Notes: generated by a model not told the origin, from the letters alone. Positions 1 to 12,631 are shown, numbered from the stretch's first letter. The stretch: 64,000 nucleotides of DNA from Paramecium pentaurelia (GCA_905183005.1 CAJJDO010000082.1:248001-312000), one strand, 5' to 3'. A program made the numbers and translations.

Positions 1-429
1 GCTAAATAAATTAGAGAAAGGTGGAATAACTATTTGAATCCTGAGTTGAAAAAGTAAGGTTAAACATTTAATTAGATCTGAATGGTCATAACCAGAATAA
101 TTACAATTATTGTTATTAGTTTAGGATATAGGAAAGAGATGGTCCCTTATTTCCAAAAAAATATCTGGAAGAACAGAAAATTAGGTTAAAAATCAATACA
201 ATTCAATGATGAATACCTATAGAAGACAAAATGTAAGAAAATTTTAGATATTTAGCAGTTAGATAATGAAGATGTGGCAATTAAGAAATTATTAGCAAAT
301 TTATAAGGAAAAGATTATGAGGGTCCATAACCTTTGTCTAGTAAACGTATTAGAAAAGCAGTTAATAACAATAATAATAGTAATAGTAATAATATTAATC
401 ATAATATCAATAATAATAATAATAATAAC

Positions 430-462
<33 letters not shown>

Positions 463-1033
463 TTTGCAATACATTAGTATGCTTAATAGGATTAAAAGAT
501 TATATAAATCGAAAGTAATGAAATAAAAGAAGAACATTAATAAGATTAATAATTATAATAACAATAAATACAATTATAGTAATAATAATAATTATTATAA
601 AATTAATAATAATAGATGCAATAATAACAATAATAATAGTCACTCATGCTTGGTTTACCTGTATTTTCTCCTATGTTGCCTTTCTCTCCTTTACATTATT
701 TAATCTGTATTTAGTTTATTCCTATATAAAGAGTCCAGTCCAAATAATTTATCCTCTCCTTATGAAATCAGAAATAAGAATTATTCAAGTTAATTATAGT
801 TATTTGATGATTTAATGAAATCAACAAACAATCTAGACTAAGGTGCACCTTAATCAGAAGTTCCTTGTTTATTAAGGTTATTCAATTCACCTGCATTTAA
901 TCATTAAGGATTTCCTTATGCAACGATGCCTTACTAATAACCTACCTAACAGTAACCTACATATAATACAAAAAAAATAAATAAAATTTAAAAAGAATTG
1001 TTAAAATTTGATACAAGAGTAAACAGAGATTGA
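1..1033 (+). CDS. Myb-like DNA-binding protein, 5' end outside window
   Basis: Partial gene open at the left edge. The visible part starts at the end of one Myb repeat (RERWNNYLNPEL), crosses a 22-nt intron (54-75) and continues with a full Myb/SANT repeat ending RTENQVKNQYNSMM. A long Asn tract encoded by AAT repeats (about 361-465) and a Gln-rich stretch follow. A second intron, 25 nt (707-731), restores the frame into a Ser/Pro-rich tail that stops at TGA 1031-1033. The tryptophan spacing fits the Myb fold, so a nuclear DNA-binding role is inferred. The gene at 6355-8044 has the same architecture, so the two are probably paralogues. The target is unknown. Confidence 0.8.
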
Positions 1034-1605
1034 TCTTTTTTAATTTAATTTAATAATATAGTATATTTTTAATTTATCTTAAAAAGAAATTAGATTCAAT
1101 AATACAAATGCCCATATATATATATACATAAACTATATCTATATTAGCTAAATTATTAAAATATTCTTTATTCATTAGTTTTAACTTATAAATCTGTCAA
1201 ATTCACAAAAAAGAAGTTTTGATTGATATATAGTAATAATGTTATATATGAACATACATTATTTGTGTATAGTTATATTGGGAGAGAATAGCAAAATTGT
1301 TGCAATTACAAATTATATTTAATATCTTTAAACATACTATTGAATACTACTAATTTGTTAAATAAAAATGATAATTGGTTTCCTATACTTTAAACTAATA
1401 GAAAAATATTTAAGATGTGTTGGGATATGGATATTTTGAATAAAATTATTTAATATATTAATACATAGATATGTGATATTAATATATATAAAATAATAAT
1501 ACAATCTAATAGAATTTTTAAATTTATATAAATTAGATTTTTAATTAAATTGTGAGATATTTAAGTTTAAATGAATTAATCAAAAAACAAAAATAAAAAT
1601 TATGC
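1034..1605. other. Intergenic spacer between convergent genes
   Basis: AT-rich sequence between two convergent stop codons. It has short TATATA runs near 1110-1135 but no reading frame with coding character on either strand. I see nothing else in it. Confidence 0.6.
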
Positions 1606-2764
1606 TCACCCAGAACTATCAGCATCGCTGCTAAATGAACTGTCTCCAGTATCAGGTTGCTTTTGTTGAGGAACTGGTTGTGGAGCATAATTATAAGTAG
1701 TATTAGCTGTATGAACCTTAATGATATTAAAAAGTTTTACAATTCTATCAGTTTTATCTTATGTTTTATTTTCTTCTGCAACTTTCTTACTTTGTTATTT
1801 TTTTAAATATTCCAATTTAGTGTTTACATATTTTTCTAATTACCTAGTCTTTTTTACAGGCAATGTATCTATATCGAATTCCAATTCATCACTCTATTCT
1901 TAGATCTTTAAACCATCAGATACAATTTCCCAAACACCTCTCAAGTGTTCAGGTGGCAAACTATTAATGTTTGAGACTAATGCCCTCTTTTCTTACATAT
2001 TCATTGGTTATTCCATCAAACTTGGTTATTTTCTATAAAACAATTAAAATATTTTTCATACACTGGCTTTTTATTATTTGTTGATGCTTATTATACTGCA
2101 GGAGGTTTCTTTTATTATTTATCAACTTTAACTGGTTATTCAATTGTTTATTTTTATGGATAAGGTTTATCTAATTCTTTATACAATTCATTAAAATGTT
2201 ATTCAAGTTCTTAAGTCATTGCATATAATTAAGAACCCTTGCTGTTCATTGTATAGGACATTTACCATATCTTCTTAATGTCCACCCAAAATTGAGTAGC
2301 TGTCTGATAAACATCTTATCATTGTAAAAAGATATAGTTACTATTTTTAAGATTCTGTTCGACTATTTATAAGTCAACATATTCTAATTCTTAAGGATAA
2401 TTGACGTTATCCAATTTTCTTAAAAAAGGTGCTGCCAATTAATGTTTTTTCAATTTTTAGAGCAAATTTAAGCATCTCTTCATCTCATCTGTATTATCAG
2501 TTCGATAAGGTGCTACATAAGTCTTTTTTATGACTTTATCATCTTCCTCTGATGATATATCCTATTGAACTTTCTAAAATTTTATAATTTTATTATAAAA
2601 CTTTAACATCTCTTTTTGATTATCTGCTTAAATTAACACTAAACCCAGGGGGTAATTTCTTAGCAATCACTCTAGCTTAATCAGAGGTGAGAAGGACTTA
2701 AAAAACATCATCTATTTGCTAGTAATCAAAAATTAAAAATAAATCGTACACAAAAGGTAGTCAT
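1606..2764 (-). CDS. BET-type bromodomain protein with NET domain
   Basis: Predicted 347 residues after removing four introns (2719-2749, 2574-2601, 2315-2341, 2033-2061; 31, 28, 27 and 29 nt); the model closes exactly in frame. One bromodomain occupies about residues 75-180, with the motif TATQFWVDIKKIW in its middle. A NET (extra-terminal) domain follows, with the signature INSLPPEHLRGVWEIV and an acidic LEFDIDTLP segment. The tail is basic, then Ser/Asp-rich. Bromodomains bind acetylated lysine, and NET domains recruit chromatin factors. Only one bromodomain is present, as in plant GTE proteins, whereas animal BETs have two. Nuclear transcription or chromatin reader is inferred. The start ATG is the first that opens the conserved frame. 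Confidence 0.88.
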
Positions 2765-3288
2765 AGCAATTGTAATGGTTTCTGAAGGAAGAGAGGTTCT
2801 TTTGAAACAAATTATTTTAATTATTATTTTTTTGTTTATTCCAATTTAAAACCCTTAAAAAAATATGACCGGGGTATGAAAAATCATTAAAATAAAAAAT
2901 TTAAATATTTTCTAGAGCAAACAATATATCGTCAGAGAAGAAAGCAAAAAAGCACTCTTAAACAAAATGTTTATTATTAATAGATTAGATTACTTTGGAT
3001 TTTTTGAATATACTTCTTATTGATTTGATCAACTAAAATCACAATTTTATAATTGATAGATCAATCAGAGATTCTTTCTAATTTTCTATTTTACTTTCAT
3101 AATACTCTAATATTCTTTCAGTATTCAAGACTTTCATAATTTGTTCCAATAAGAGATGTTAACAAAGTGTTAATTCATTTTATTATTAATATAATAATAA
3201 TTAAATTATGAGAAACTTTAGATCATACTTAGTTAGAATTCATATTAATATCAAATATAACAAAAAAAACAAAATTGAATTTATTGTT
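2765..3288. other. Spacer between tandem minus-strand genes, with a doubtful mini-ORF
   Basis: AT-rich spacer between the stop of the phosphatase-like gene and the start of the bromodomain gene. On the minus strand an ATG at 3137 opens a 32-codon frame beginning MKVLNTERILEYYESK, which looks protein-like but stops soon. Extending it through a possible 27-nt intron gives no recognisable domain. I do not call it a gene. Confidence 0.4.
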
Positions 3289-4568
3289 TCAAAGCATTTT
3301 CCAATTATTTTTACCTGGTAAAGTAGTATTTGTATTTGAATACGAAAAGGAACTTGAACTCACTTAGTCCTTGTTTAAACCTAAAATTAATTAAATATTT
3401 ACCAGGTGATGAATTTCTTATCTTTTGTCTCAAGTTCTAGGGATTGCAAACATTACTATTTTTATATTTTTCATCATCTTAATTAAATTCATACTAAATA
3501 ATAAATACTTTTAATTGCTGGTGACAATGTTTTTGTATTTCCAGTTTATGCTTTTTACATTAAAGTGTGACCTGCAGATTAAATACTCTCTTTTCCTTTA
3601 CTAATAAGCTTAAATCAATAACAAATACATCTATTTAATGCTCTAAGTTTTTTCTGTCAATTCTTATAGAACCTTTATTGGTTGATTTTTTAAAAATTAT
3701 GCTTAACTTTTTGTCAGACATTATGGTGATATTAATTTTTTGAGATGATTAACATCAGAAACCAATCCCTAAGCTGCTTTTTACTGCATCTTTGAATCTG
3801 TGTCTATATTTGAATTACTATTGTTGTTAAAACTACTATTATTCTATACTTAATTAGCACTTTGATTTAAATATTTGTCTTAAAAGGAATTATTTGGCTT
3901 TTATTAATTCCTTAATGTGGATGCAGCTTATCTTCTACATTAAACATTTCTAAGATAAATCTAAGAGTTTGATTAAGGCAAAGGAGGTCCAAATTATTGC
4001 ATTTTCTTAATCGGATCTTTTTGAAATGGAGATAAACTCTCTTTCTTTTAAGTGCTATTGCTTTTATATTAATCCTTAATTTCGGCACTATTTGGTCTAT
4101 TTTTACTATCTAATTCTTCTCCTTTTTTTATATGGGAAATGCTTCTATCTTAAATTTTAGATGTATTTGTTATATTAGTAGTACTTAGTTCTGCTTGATT
4201 TTTATTGTTATTTTATTATTAAATTTGAGAGGTGGATTAGGAAGATTTCATCATTTAATTTTTCATTTATAATTATTAAAATTTTTAGTAACTTGATTAT
4301 AATTATGATATTGATTATGTTAAAGTTTTTTAAATTTCAAAATGTTTTGCTGAACTCATAGTAGAAATAAATGTTGGGCTAATTAATTAATCTAATTTAG
4401 TTTTTTATTAAGAAGCTAAAAATGATTAGTTTCCTTAAGGTATTTACAATTTTGAATCATTTTATTAAGTAAGATTTTAGATATTATTTTATATAGGTTA
4501 TTATTATAATTATTATTATGACTATTAAGATAATTATTGTTATTATGGCTATAAAGATAATAATAATA

Positions 4569-4630
<62 letters not shown>

Positions 4631-6035
4631 TACTATTATTATTAAATAACATTCATTAAATGTTTATCTTTATTAAAAATAGCTTCAGATTGTTAATTAA
4701 AATAATGTAATGATTATTAAACTTAATTTTTAAATTCTTAAAAGTTAGTTAAGATTGATGGAGAAGTATCCTTTTATTTGACAGAACTTGGACGATTGTT
4801 GGTAACATCAATTTAATTTTTTTTTTCATCATTTTATTATAAGGATGTACTTCTTAGTCCACTTGTTTAATTAAGGAATTAAGGACTATTTATCTACTCT
4901 TATGATATTAGTGGAGTCTTTTTTTCCAATTGTTAATTTTATTTTTATTTTTATGCACAATGCATTAATAAATTTTAAAATGATTAATTATTACTCATTT
5001 AAGCATTTTATTTAAATGAATCACAATCCTCTTATTAAAGTTGTTTAATAGTTTACTTATGTTAATTAGAACATTTTTAGATATTATGTTAAATTTATTG
5101 CTATTTTGCAGGTTATTTTAATGAAGTTTTTTATACTCCCTAATGATTATTATTAACTTACTCTTAAAATGGATTGACAATCAGAATCTTCTTTCAGAAT
5201 AATTTCAGAAGTAGGTACAAAATCTGGAGATCCACAATAGACTAAAGTGGCTAATTAGATGTTTTCTTTGTTTATTTAATCTTTCCATTTTATTTTCTGA
5301 TTATAAACTTTTCCTAATACATGCTATAATGTGATTCAAACTTTTACTAATTTGGATTGTAAATTGGTATATATATCATCAACTGGTCCATTTTGTGAAT
5401 TAAGGAATGTATTTCTTATAATTAATTCTTCTTAGAGTTATTGTGGATTCTTTTCATCCTAAGTTAATTCATTCCAAGAAGCAGTTCTCTTAGGTCCTGA
5501 CTTATTCATTTTAGATTCTAGTGCATTTAGTTAATAAAAGAAGGAAGCTCTTATTTCAAGATCTGGTCTTCGAGAATTTAGATATTCAAGTGTTTTGTAG
5601 AGGGTCCATGAATACCTTATAATGTAAATAATATTAATGAACTTTTTCATGAAGTAGGCTGCCAATACACAACAGGCTCTACTTTAGCCTCTGAGTGAAT
5701 GAACTAAACAACTTTCCCCTTATTGAAAGCACTCTTCGATGAATGCATAAATTTTATTTACATTTTCATTTTTTTCATCAAATAAGACCTTTTTATAGGA
5801 ATGTTTTACTTCATTATCTTATTCTAACCAATTGAATGTAAGATATTTGATATTCATTGTATTCCATTTGTTTTGTACTTCTGTACCAGAACAATTAATA
5901 ATATGAGTTACTTTGTTATTAACAATGAATTCTCGATCCTTTATAACAAAAATAGGTTACTTGTGATGCATACTCATCTCCTATGAATAAACCATCTTTT
6001 ATCTTAATAGCTCCCACTATAATACTCTAGGCCAT
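3289..6035 (-). CDS. Dual-specificity phosphatase-like protein with Ser in place of catalytic Cys and long Gln-rich tail
   Basis: Predicted 858 residues; seven introns (5939-5960, 5616-5642, 5324-5341, 5140-5161, 3601-3628, 3478-3508, 3381-3402) leave an exact frame. The N-terminal ~170 residues look like a DUSP fold. The P-loop reads VHSLRGQSRACC (5678-5701 codes HSLRGQSR), where active enzymes have HC-X5-R. The arginine is kept but the cysteine is serine, so catalysis is not expected. The remaining ~600 residues are rich in Gln, Asn and Ser and include a poly-Gln run from TAA/TAG repeats (about 4555-4640). No TGA interrupts this frame over more than 1.5 kb, which supports a single gene rather than two. 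It may be a scaffold or pseudophosphatase; partner unknown. Confidence 0.8.
4555..4640 (-). repeat. TAA/TAG trinucleotide repeat encoding poly-Gln
   Basis: On the plus strand this is a (TTA)n run. In the host frame it reads as repeated TAA with some TAG, giving poly-Gln under the ciliate code. A shifted frame would give poly-Asn and is a shadow. Confidence 0.85.
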
Positions 6036-6354
6036 ATAAATGCTTTCAATAATTTATTTATAATAATTTTTTATTTAACAAATCATCATTATTCTATACA
6101 AAAGGACTTTGTGAGTTATATTATATTTTCACAATTATTTAAAATGAAAAAAATGCACTTTACAATATGTATTAAAAATTAAGGTTCAATTTCTTTGGAT
6201 ATATCAACACTTAGGAATTGAAGCTGACTCAATATTATAGATTAAATGTAATTTTTATTTTAATTGTCTATATTTTAATTGAATGCAACTTACAATTAGG
6301 ATAGTATTTAGGAAGTTAAATTATAAGAGCATTTAATAAATTAATTTAATATTA
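6036..6354. promoter_or_regulatory. Shared upstream region of a divergent gene pair
   Basis: About 320 bp between the start codons of the phosphatase-like gene (minus) and the Myb gene (plus). It is AT-rich with no coding frame. It must hold both promoters, but I see no defined motif. Confidence 0.45.
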
Positions 6355-8044
6355 ATGAATACCACCCTCTAATTACACTTGCCAAAATTACAGCAATTCA
6401 TTTAGAATTTTACAGAGGACAAGAGTTCAATAGATTTATCAAAGCTATAAAATACAATTGAATTGAGAATCCAATAAACTTCAATTTCTATCAATGAAGT
6501 ACTCCACTTTTATGAATATTGTCAATCATAGTATTTTAGTTTTTTTTGAAAAATTAGGGAGTTCTTAAAAATGCATAGCTCAAGGAATTGGACAGATGAA
6601 GAATGGAAAATATTATTATGGGTAACATAATAGTATTGTTCATTGTATTCAAAAAGCAGTGAAGAATTTGTAAATCAATATAAGTTTAATTTAGTAAGGA
6701 TAGGATTGGAATAATATATCTGAAATAATAGCATTTAAAGACTCATTAAATTGTTAATTTAAATGGTTATCTCACTTAAGAGTTGCTCCTTAAAATAAAA
6801 ATTGGCTACCTGAAGAAGATAAATTGCTCTATAAAATAATGACAAAAGAACCAAATATCAAGTGGTTTGAAGTGTAATATGAAATGTTTATTTAATCGCA
6901 AGGAATCTATTTTAGAAAAGCAAAACAATACAGAGAGAGGTGGAATAATTATCTGAATCCTTAAGTAAATAGGTAAAATTTTTTGTTTATCATTCTAAGA
7001 GGTATTTGGACTGAAATTGATGATTATAACTTGTTATAAATTACATTAGTAGAAGGATTGAGATGGTCAAACATATCAAAAAAATTAAAAAATAGGACTG
7101 AGAACTAAGTTAAGAATAGATTCAAAAGTATAATCAACAAAGAGAAGAAAATAGTTTAAATTCCATCTGATTTACTTTAAGATCACTAAGATGATCCTCT
7201 AAAACATGGATTAGATAAAATGACTGAATTTCTAATTCATTCAATTCTAAGTAGATTAAAACCAGTTGAAAATACAAAGAACTCTATCAGTATTAATCTA
7301 TAAGAACAATAAAATTATAATAGTGAATAATCATTCCCTTAAATACCATAATATTCTTATATGATACCCCCTCAATAATATTACTTTTAATAATTTCCAT
7401 AAATACCTTAGATTTAATAGATTTAAACAATACCTACAATACAACCATAATTATAATCAATTAATCCTATTCTTCCTTGTTAATAATAATAATTATAGGG
7501 AATGAATATATAGATTCCATAAAATCAATCTTTAATTTCGTAATAGCTTATTTAATAACAATTAATTCAATAATAATAATAATAATAATAGATGATCCCA
7601 AATTTTTATTAAGCCTAATATATTCCTTAATAATTTATTTAATAATAATAATAACAATTTAAATTCAATTTATATTCATCTTAATAAAATACACCAACCA
7701 ATTCAATTGGAACACTTAGTTCTTAACGTTCTGATAAACTGATTTCGGATTAAATAAAAGAAGAAGAAAATAGTGGATCTTCTTCAAATAAAGAACCTAA
7801 AGTATAAAAATTGGTTTGTGTATCTGCTTAATCATCCATTAATGGTTCAACAAGTTCGGTGAATTCAATGGATGTAATCAAACAAAATTTCAATAATATG
7901 CATATAGATTCTGAATAAAATAGCCCAGATCCTATTTAAAAAAGAAAACATTAGCGTTCATAATCAAATGCCTTTGATGTAAATAATTAAGGAAAGATTA
8001 AGACTAAGAGATCGAGATTCTTTTATGCTTCGAATGATGGTTGA
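6355..8044 (+). CDS. Three-repeat Myb-like DNA-binding protein
   Basis: Predicted 536 residues; introns 6531-6557, 6670-6694 and 6973-6999 (27, 25, 27 nt) leave an exact frame. After a ~60-residue leader come three Myb repeats: one starting NWTDEEWKILLW, one starting NWLPEEDKLL and ending YRERWNNYLNP, and one starting GIWTEIDDYNLL and ending NRTENQVKNRF. The tail is Gln/Pro-rich with TAA/TAG-coded Gln runs. Three-repeat Myb proteins bind DNA through the third helices of the repeats and usually regulate transcription; a nuclear role is inferred. The gene ending at 1033 shares the last repeats and the Asn/Gln-rich tail. The start could also be the internal ATG at 6571, but the first intron joins the upstream exon in frame. 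Confidence 0.87.
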
Positions 8045-8057
8045 ATTAATTTAATTA

Positions 8058-10282
8058 ATGAATAAATTTTTATCAAAATCATTCACATAACTTCGTTGTT
8101 ATTGGGTTTCTAAGTCTTATAATACATCTTAAGAAATCTAAATTTGTAGTTCAAGATTAGATTTAACTCGTGATGATTTATAACCAGATGAGTTGACAAC
8201 TTTGATATGTACATAATTAGATCCAATTAAATTAATTGATATCTACAATAGATACAAATATTCATTTACAGAACGTCATTTATTATAGAGTTTAAAAATT
8301 ACCGCTAAAATGCAAGGAATGTATAATTTACCAGTTCATGATCATTATTTTAATGAATCCTATTAAAATCTAATAAGACAATTCAATTAATATATATCTA
8401 CTTTAAATAATTTAGATCTAGGAGACTTTATATATTGGTATAAGAAACTCTTTTATGATAATTTAAGTGTAGGATTCTTAAATTCAGTCGATGTTAAATA
8501 ATTGTAATAGATTATTAAAAAATACATTGAGGATAATTAGTTTCTACCAAGATAATTAAACATGATCTATGAATGTGTTGACATGATTTTTCCAAATGAT
8601 GAAATCTTAAGTAAACTTTATATTGATTATGTATTTTCAACCAATGAAATTACAGTTGTATAACTTATGCAATTTCTTACTTCTATAAATAAGAAATTTA
8701 TAATAAAGAAAAGAGTAGATCTTTATTGTATTTTATAAGTATTGAATTACTCTAAAAATGTATGTAAGAGTTTTGATGTTGATTAATATGCATTTATGAC
8801 TAAAACTTTTGTAAATATGAGACTAAAATATCATATAACAGAAAAATAGTATTTAGAATAAATAGAAGACAAATTTGAAGCTACAAAATAGAATGTCAAA
8901 TATTTAGAATCAGGTTCTATTATTGCCATCTTATAAAATTGTAAATATTAAAATCCTGAAGAATCTAGATCACTATTACTTCTTATTCATGAATAAGTTT
9001 AATAAATGTTATAAAAATATGAAGATAAATAAAGTAGTCTTAATTTTGATTTCTTAATTTAATATTTATAGAATGTGATATTTGCTGATTATATAGACAA
9101 TAACGATATTCTTAAACTTGAATTAGTTTGCTTAAATTTGCTTAAGGAAAATTTCAATATAACTAATGTTTACTAAATGTCATTGTACTATTTAGAAAAA
9201 AAGAAAAAATGTGAACCATTTGCAGAATATTTGAAAATTGTTCTTAATAATCTAAGCATGTAGAATATTAATTTAAACATTAAAAATCTATTGTATCTTC
9301 ATTTTATATGTGAAATTGATATATCTTAATTTTTAAGAAAACTCAACAATCAAAATTTCTCAAATTAACAAATAGATAATTATGATGATGTTTAATTATC
9401 TAAGACATCTATTCTTAATATGGTTATATTATTTGATGAATATCCATAAATACCTCTTCCTGAATTTATAGCTAATTAATTTTATAAAATGGGATCTATG
9501 CCACTATTATTAGCTTTATGTAATTGTCAATATTTCAGTCCAAGAATGAGAACATTATATACTTAAAAATTATAAAATTTAAGAGGTGAAGGAAGGCTTG
9601 ATAAACGTTTTAGATAGAATATTTTAGAATCCATAAAAACTGAAGAAGATGCTTTTCACTTATTTAAATGGTTTTTTTAAAGCAATAAATTTTAATTAAA
9701 TATAGCCTTACTTTAAGTTCTTATATCAAATGAAAATATTAATGTAAATTATTTTATATGATTAAAGTATAGATCACTAAGCCTTAAGCATACTTTTTAT
9801 ATTTAGTAATTAAAAGTTCTATTGATGATTTAGATATGGAAATAATAATAAATGAATTAATTTATCAAACTAGATTTTTTGATTTTCTATTGGAAATAGA
9901 TTAATAAATAATTAATAAAATACTTGAATAGTCTTATAAATTTAATGATGGATAAGGCACAGCAATTATGATTTAATTACTAGAATAAAAATTTCCAGGT
10001 AATTTGAAACAATTCAAAATTCCTTAACACTTAATGTTAAATTATTAATGTCTGGAATAATACGATACAAATTTCATTTTAATGATGATTAAATATCATT
10101 GTTATCCTTTGAAGGATAGTTTAAAGATTTTTAATAATTTAATTAATTTTTAATAAAATGAATTAAGACTATTCATACTCTATTTAGAAATGAGTTAAAC
10201 AATAGGATTAGAAAAGATGCATTCCTATATTTTAAAACAAATAAAAAAACTCAATGAAACCTATATAATATAAATATAATGA
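8058..10282 (+). CDS. Hypothetical protein with possible mitochondrial presequence
   Basis: Predicted 731 residues; one 29-nt intron (9744-9772). The first ~25 residues (MNKFLSKSFTQLRCYWVSKS) are rich in Arg, Lys, Ser and hydrophobics and lack acids, as in mitochondrial targeting sequences. The rest is mostly alpha-helical, Leu/Ile/Asn/Gln-rich, with no motif I recognise. Its length and repetitive helical look would fit a helical-repeat organellar RNA-binding protein, but that is a guess. It lies 13 bp after the Myb gene's stop codon on the same strand. Confidence 0.75.
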
Positions 10283-10358
10283 TAATCTTATTAAATCTTA
10301 ATTTAAACATACATATGTTTTCTTCAATTAATTATATGTTCTTAAATAAACATATCAA

Positions 10359-11264
10359 TCATTTTATTTTTCTATCCTCTTAAAGTTATTTAAAAATACC
10401 AAACACTATCAAACCTCCTCCAAGAAACCCTTAAATTGATAATATCTTCCCAAAAATAAAATAATCAAAAAATATCTAATAAATCATTTAAGAAAATGGA
10501 TAATTACATAGTTTTTCATATGATACTAAAGCTTAAGCTCTGAACTATAATAAATGTCCAGATAAACTAAATAATGCATAAGCTAGAATGTATAAAAAAT
10601 AGTGGTCAAAGTACTCAAATATAGCTACATATTGATGTTGAACACTCATAACAAAGATCACTGCAAGATGAAAATAAAATGTTGTTATTGTTGGTCTTAC
10701 ATCCTTGCCAATTTACTTTAAATTGCTAAACCCTGCTGCTTAGACAATACTACAAATCAATACACTTAAGCAAGCAATAATTCTTTGCATATCATTCTCT
10801 TGAGATAGTTTTGGATTTACTATCAATACTATCCCAATTATACATATAAATGTATTAATCATTCTGCTTTTAGTTATTGGTTCTTTATTGACAATTAAAC
10901 TTATTATTTAACTCCACACAGCTGTAGTAGAATTTATTACAGCTGCTTCTGAAGTAGTAATATAATAGATTCCATAAAATAAAAAAGATGCTCCTATAGC
11001 TACTAAAAGTTATGAAAAAAACAATAGTTGAACTTTATCTTTAGGATAAAAATCATACTTATATTATCCAAAGAAAAGTATTATTAAAGTAAAAAAGGAC
11101 CTAAAAAATAATGCCTGTGTTAAAATATTAAAGTGAGCATACTTATAGGTTGTAAATTATAGACTATGAAAAAAATATGCTACAAGAATGTATCCAATTG
11201 AGACACGCTCAATATTTTATTATTCTAAAGTTTATAATCTTCCAATAATGTTGTTTAATACCAT
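10359..11264 (-). CDS. EamA/DMT-family membrane transporter
   Basis: 301 residues, no intron. About ten hydrophobic segments can be read in sequence, with the two-fold EamA layout: around residue 45 the region KYAHFNILTQALFFRSFF, then SEAAVINSTTAVWSQII with the INKEP-like element at the end of the first half, then a second half ending LCNYPFSQMIYQIFFDYFIFG and GFLGGGLIVFGIF. These match drug/metabolite transporters of the SLC35/EamA type. The substrate cannot be inferred; the location is a cellular membrane. Most of the gene lies inside a 1078-bp segment that reappears after an N at 11553. This copy is complete; the other is truncated. Confidence 0.85.
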
Positions 11265-11552
11265 CTTTAATGAATTAATTTACTTATTTTCTAAATAAAA
11301 AAAAAATTGAAAATTATCATTAATTAAAACTATTTAGTGTTCCTTTTCGAATTCCTAAATTTTAATAATAAAAATCTGTTAAAAAAAAACAATTAAAATA
11401 AATAATATAAAAATCAGATATTTTGATCTTTGATTATAATGATTTTTAAATATAAATAAATAAATAATTTTCTAAAATATATATGTATATTTTCAATAAA
11501 TGATTTATATTTAATTATAAAAAATAGTTTAAAACTTATTATTTTTCATTTA
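10475..11552. repeat. Direct repeat 1, first copy (1078 bp)
   Basis: Appears identical to 11554-12631 in the lines compared, with one N (11553) between. It spans most of the EamA transporter and its upstream region. It is probably a contig-end overlap that was not merged. Confidence 0.9.
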
Positions 11553-11553
11553 N

Positions 11554-12343
11554 TCTAATAAATCATTTAAGAAAATGGATAATTACATAGTTTTTCATAT
11601 GATACTAAAGCTTAAGCTCTGAACTATAATAAATGTCCAGATAAACTAAATAATGCATAAGCTAGAATGTATAAAAAATAGTGGTCAAAGTACTCAAATA
11701 TAGCTACATATTGATGTTGAACACTCATAACAAAGATCACTGCAAGATGAAAATAAAATGTTGTTATTGTTGGTCTTACATCCTTGCCAATTTACTTTAA
11801 ATTGCTAAACCCTGCTGCTTAGACAATACTACAAATCAATACACTTAAGCAAGCAATAATTCTTTGCATATCATTCTCTTGAGATAGTTTTGGATTTACT
11901 ATCAATACTATCCCAATTATACATATAAATGTATTAATCATTCTGCTTTTAGTTATTGGTTCTTTATTGACAATTAAACTTATTATTTAACTCCACACAG
12001 CTGTAGTAGAATTTATTACAGCTGCTTCTGAAGTAGTAATATAATAGATTCCATAAAATAAAAAAGATGCTCCTATAGCTACTAAAAGTTATGAAAAAAA
12101 CAATAGTTGAACTTTATCTTTAGGATAAAAATCATACTTATATTATCCAAAGAAAAGTATTATTAAAGTAAAAAAGGACCTAAAAAATAATGCCTGTGTT
12201 AAAATATTAAAGTGAGCATACTTATAGGTTGTAAATTATAGACTATGAAAAAAATATGCTACAAGAATGTATCCAATTGAGACACGCTCAATATTTTATT
12301 ATTCTAAAGTTTATAATCTTCCAATAATGTTGTTTAATACCAT
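11554..12343 (-). pseudogene. Second, 3'-truncated copy of EamA transporter gene
   Basis: Repeats the transporter from its ATG (12341-12343) down to the codons for ...FSQMIY, where the copy meets the N at 11553. About 38 C-terminal residues are missing. Because the nucleotides look identical, including non-coding flanks, this is more likely an assembly artefact than a real pseudogene. Confidence 0.8.
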
Positions 12344-12631
12344 CTTTAATGAATTAATTTACTTATTTTCTAAATAAAAAAAAAATTGAAAATTATCATT
12401 AATTAAAACTATTTAGTGTTCCTTTTCGAATTCCTAAATTTTAATAATAAAAATCTGTTAAAAAAAAACAATTAAAATAAATAATATAAAAATCAGATAT
12501 TTTGATCTTTGATTATAATGATTTTTAAATATAAATAAATAAATAATTTTCTAAAATATATATGTATATTTTCAATAAATGATTTATATTTAATTATAAA
12601 AAATAGTTTAAAACTTATTATTTTTCATTTA
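11554..12631. repeat. Direct repeat 1, second copy
   Basis: Second copy of 10475-11552, offset 1079. Its right end runs just past the stop codon of the formin gene (12625-12627), so the formin end also occurs at the end of the first copy. Confidence 0.9.

Noticed and set aside
301..537. Ile/Phe-rich frames on both strands
   Set aside because: They are shadows of the Asn/Gln repeat in the Myb-like gene; the true frame is fixed by the Myb repeat and two introns.
4357..4359. Separate gene starting at an internal ATG in the Gln-rich tail
   Set aside because: The frame is open upstream through the poly-Gln repeat to the phosphatase-like domain, so the ATG is internal.
4416..4652. Asn-rich minus-strand frame
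   Set aside because: It overlaps the poly-Gln frame of the phosphatase-like gene, which is open over far longer distance.
10475..12631. Tandem gene duplication of a transporter
   Set aside because: A lone N between copies that look identical favours an assembly overlap over biology.
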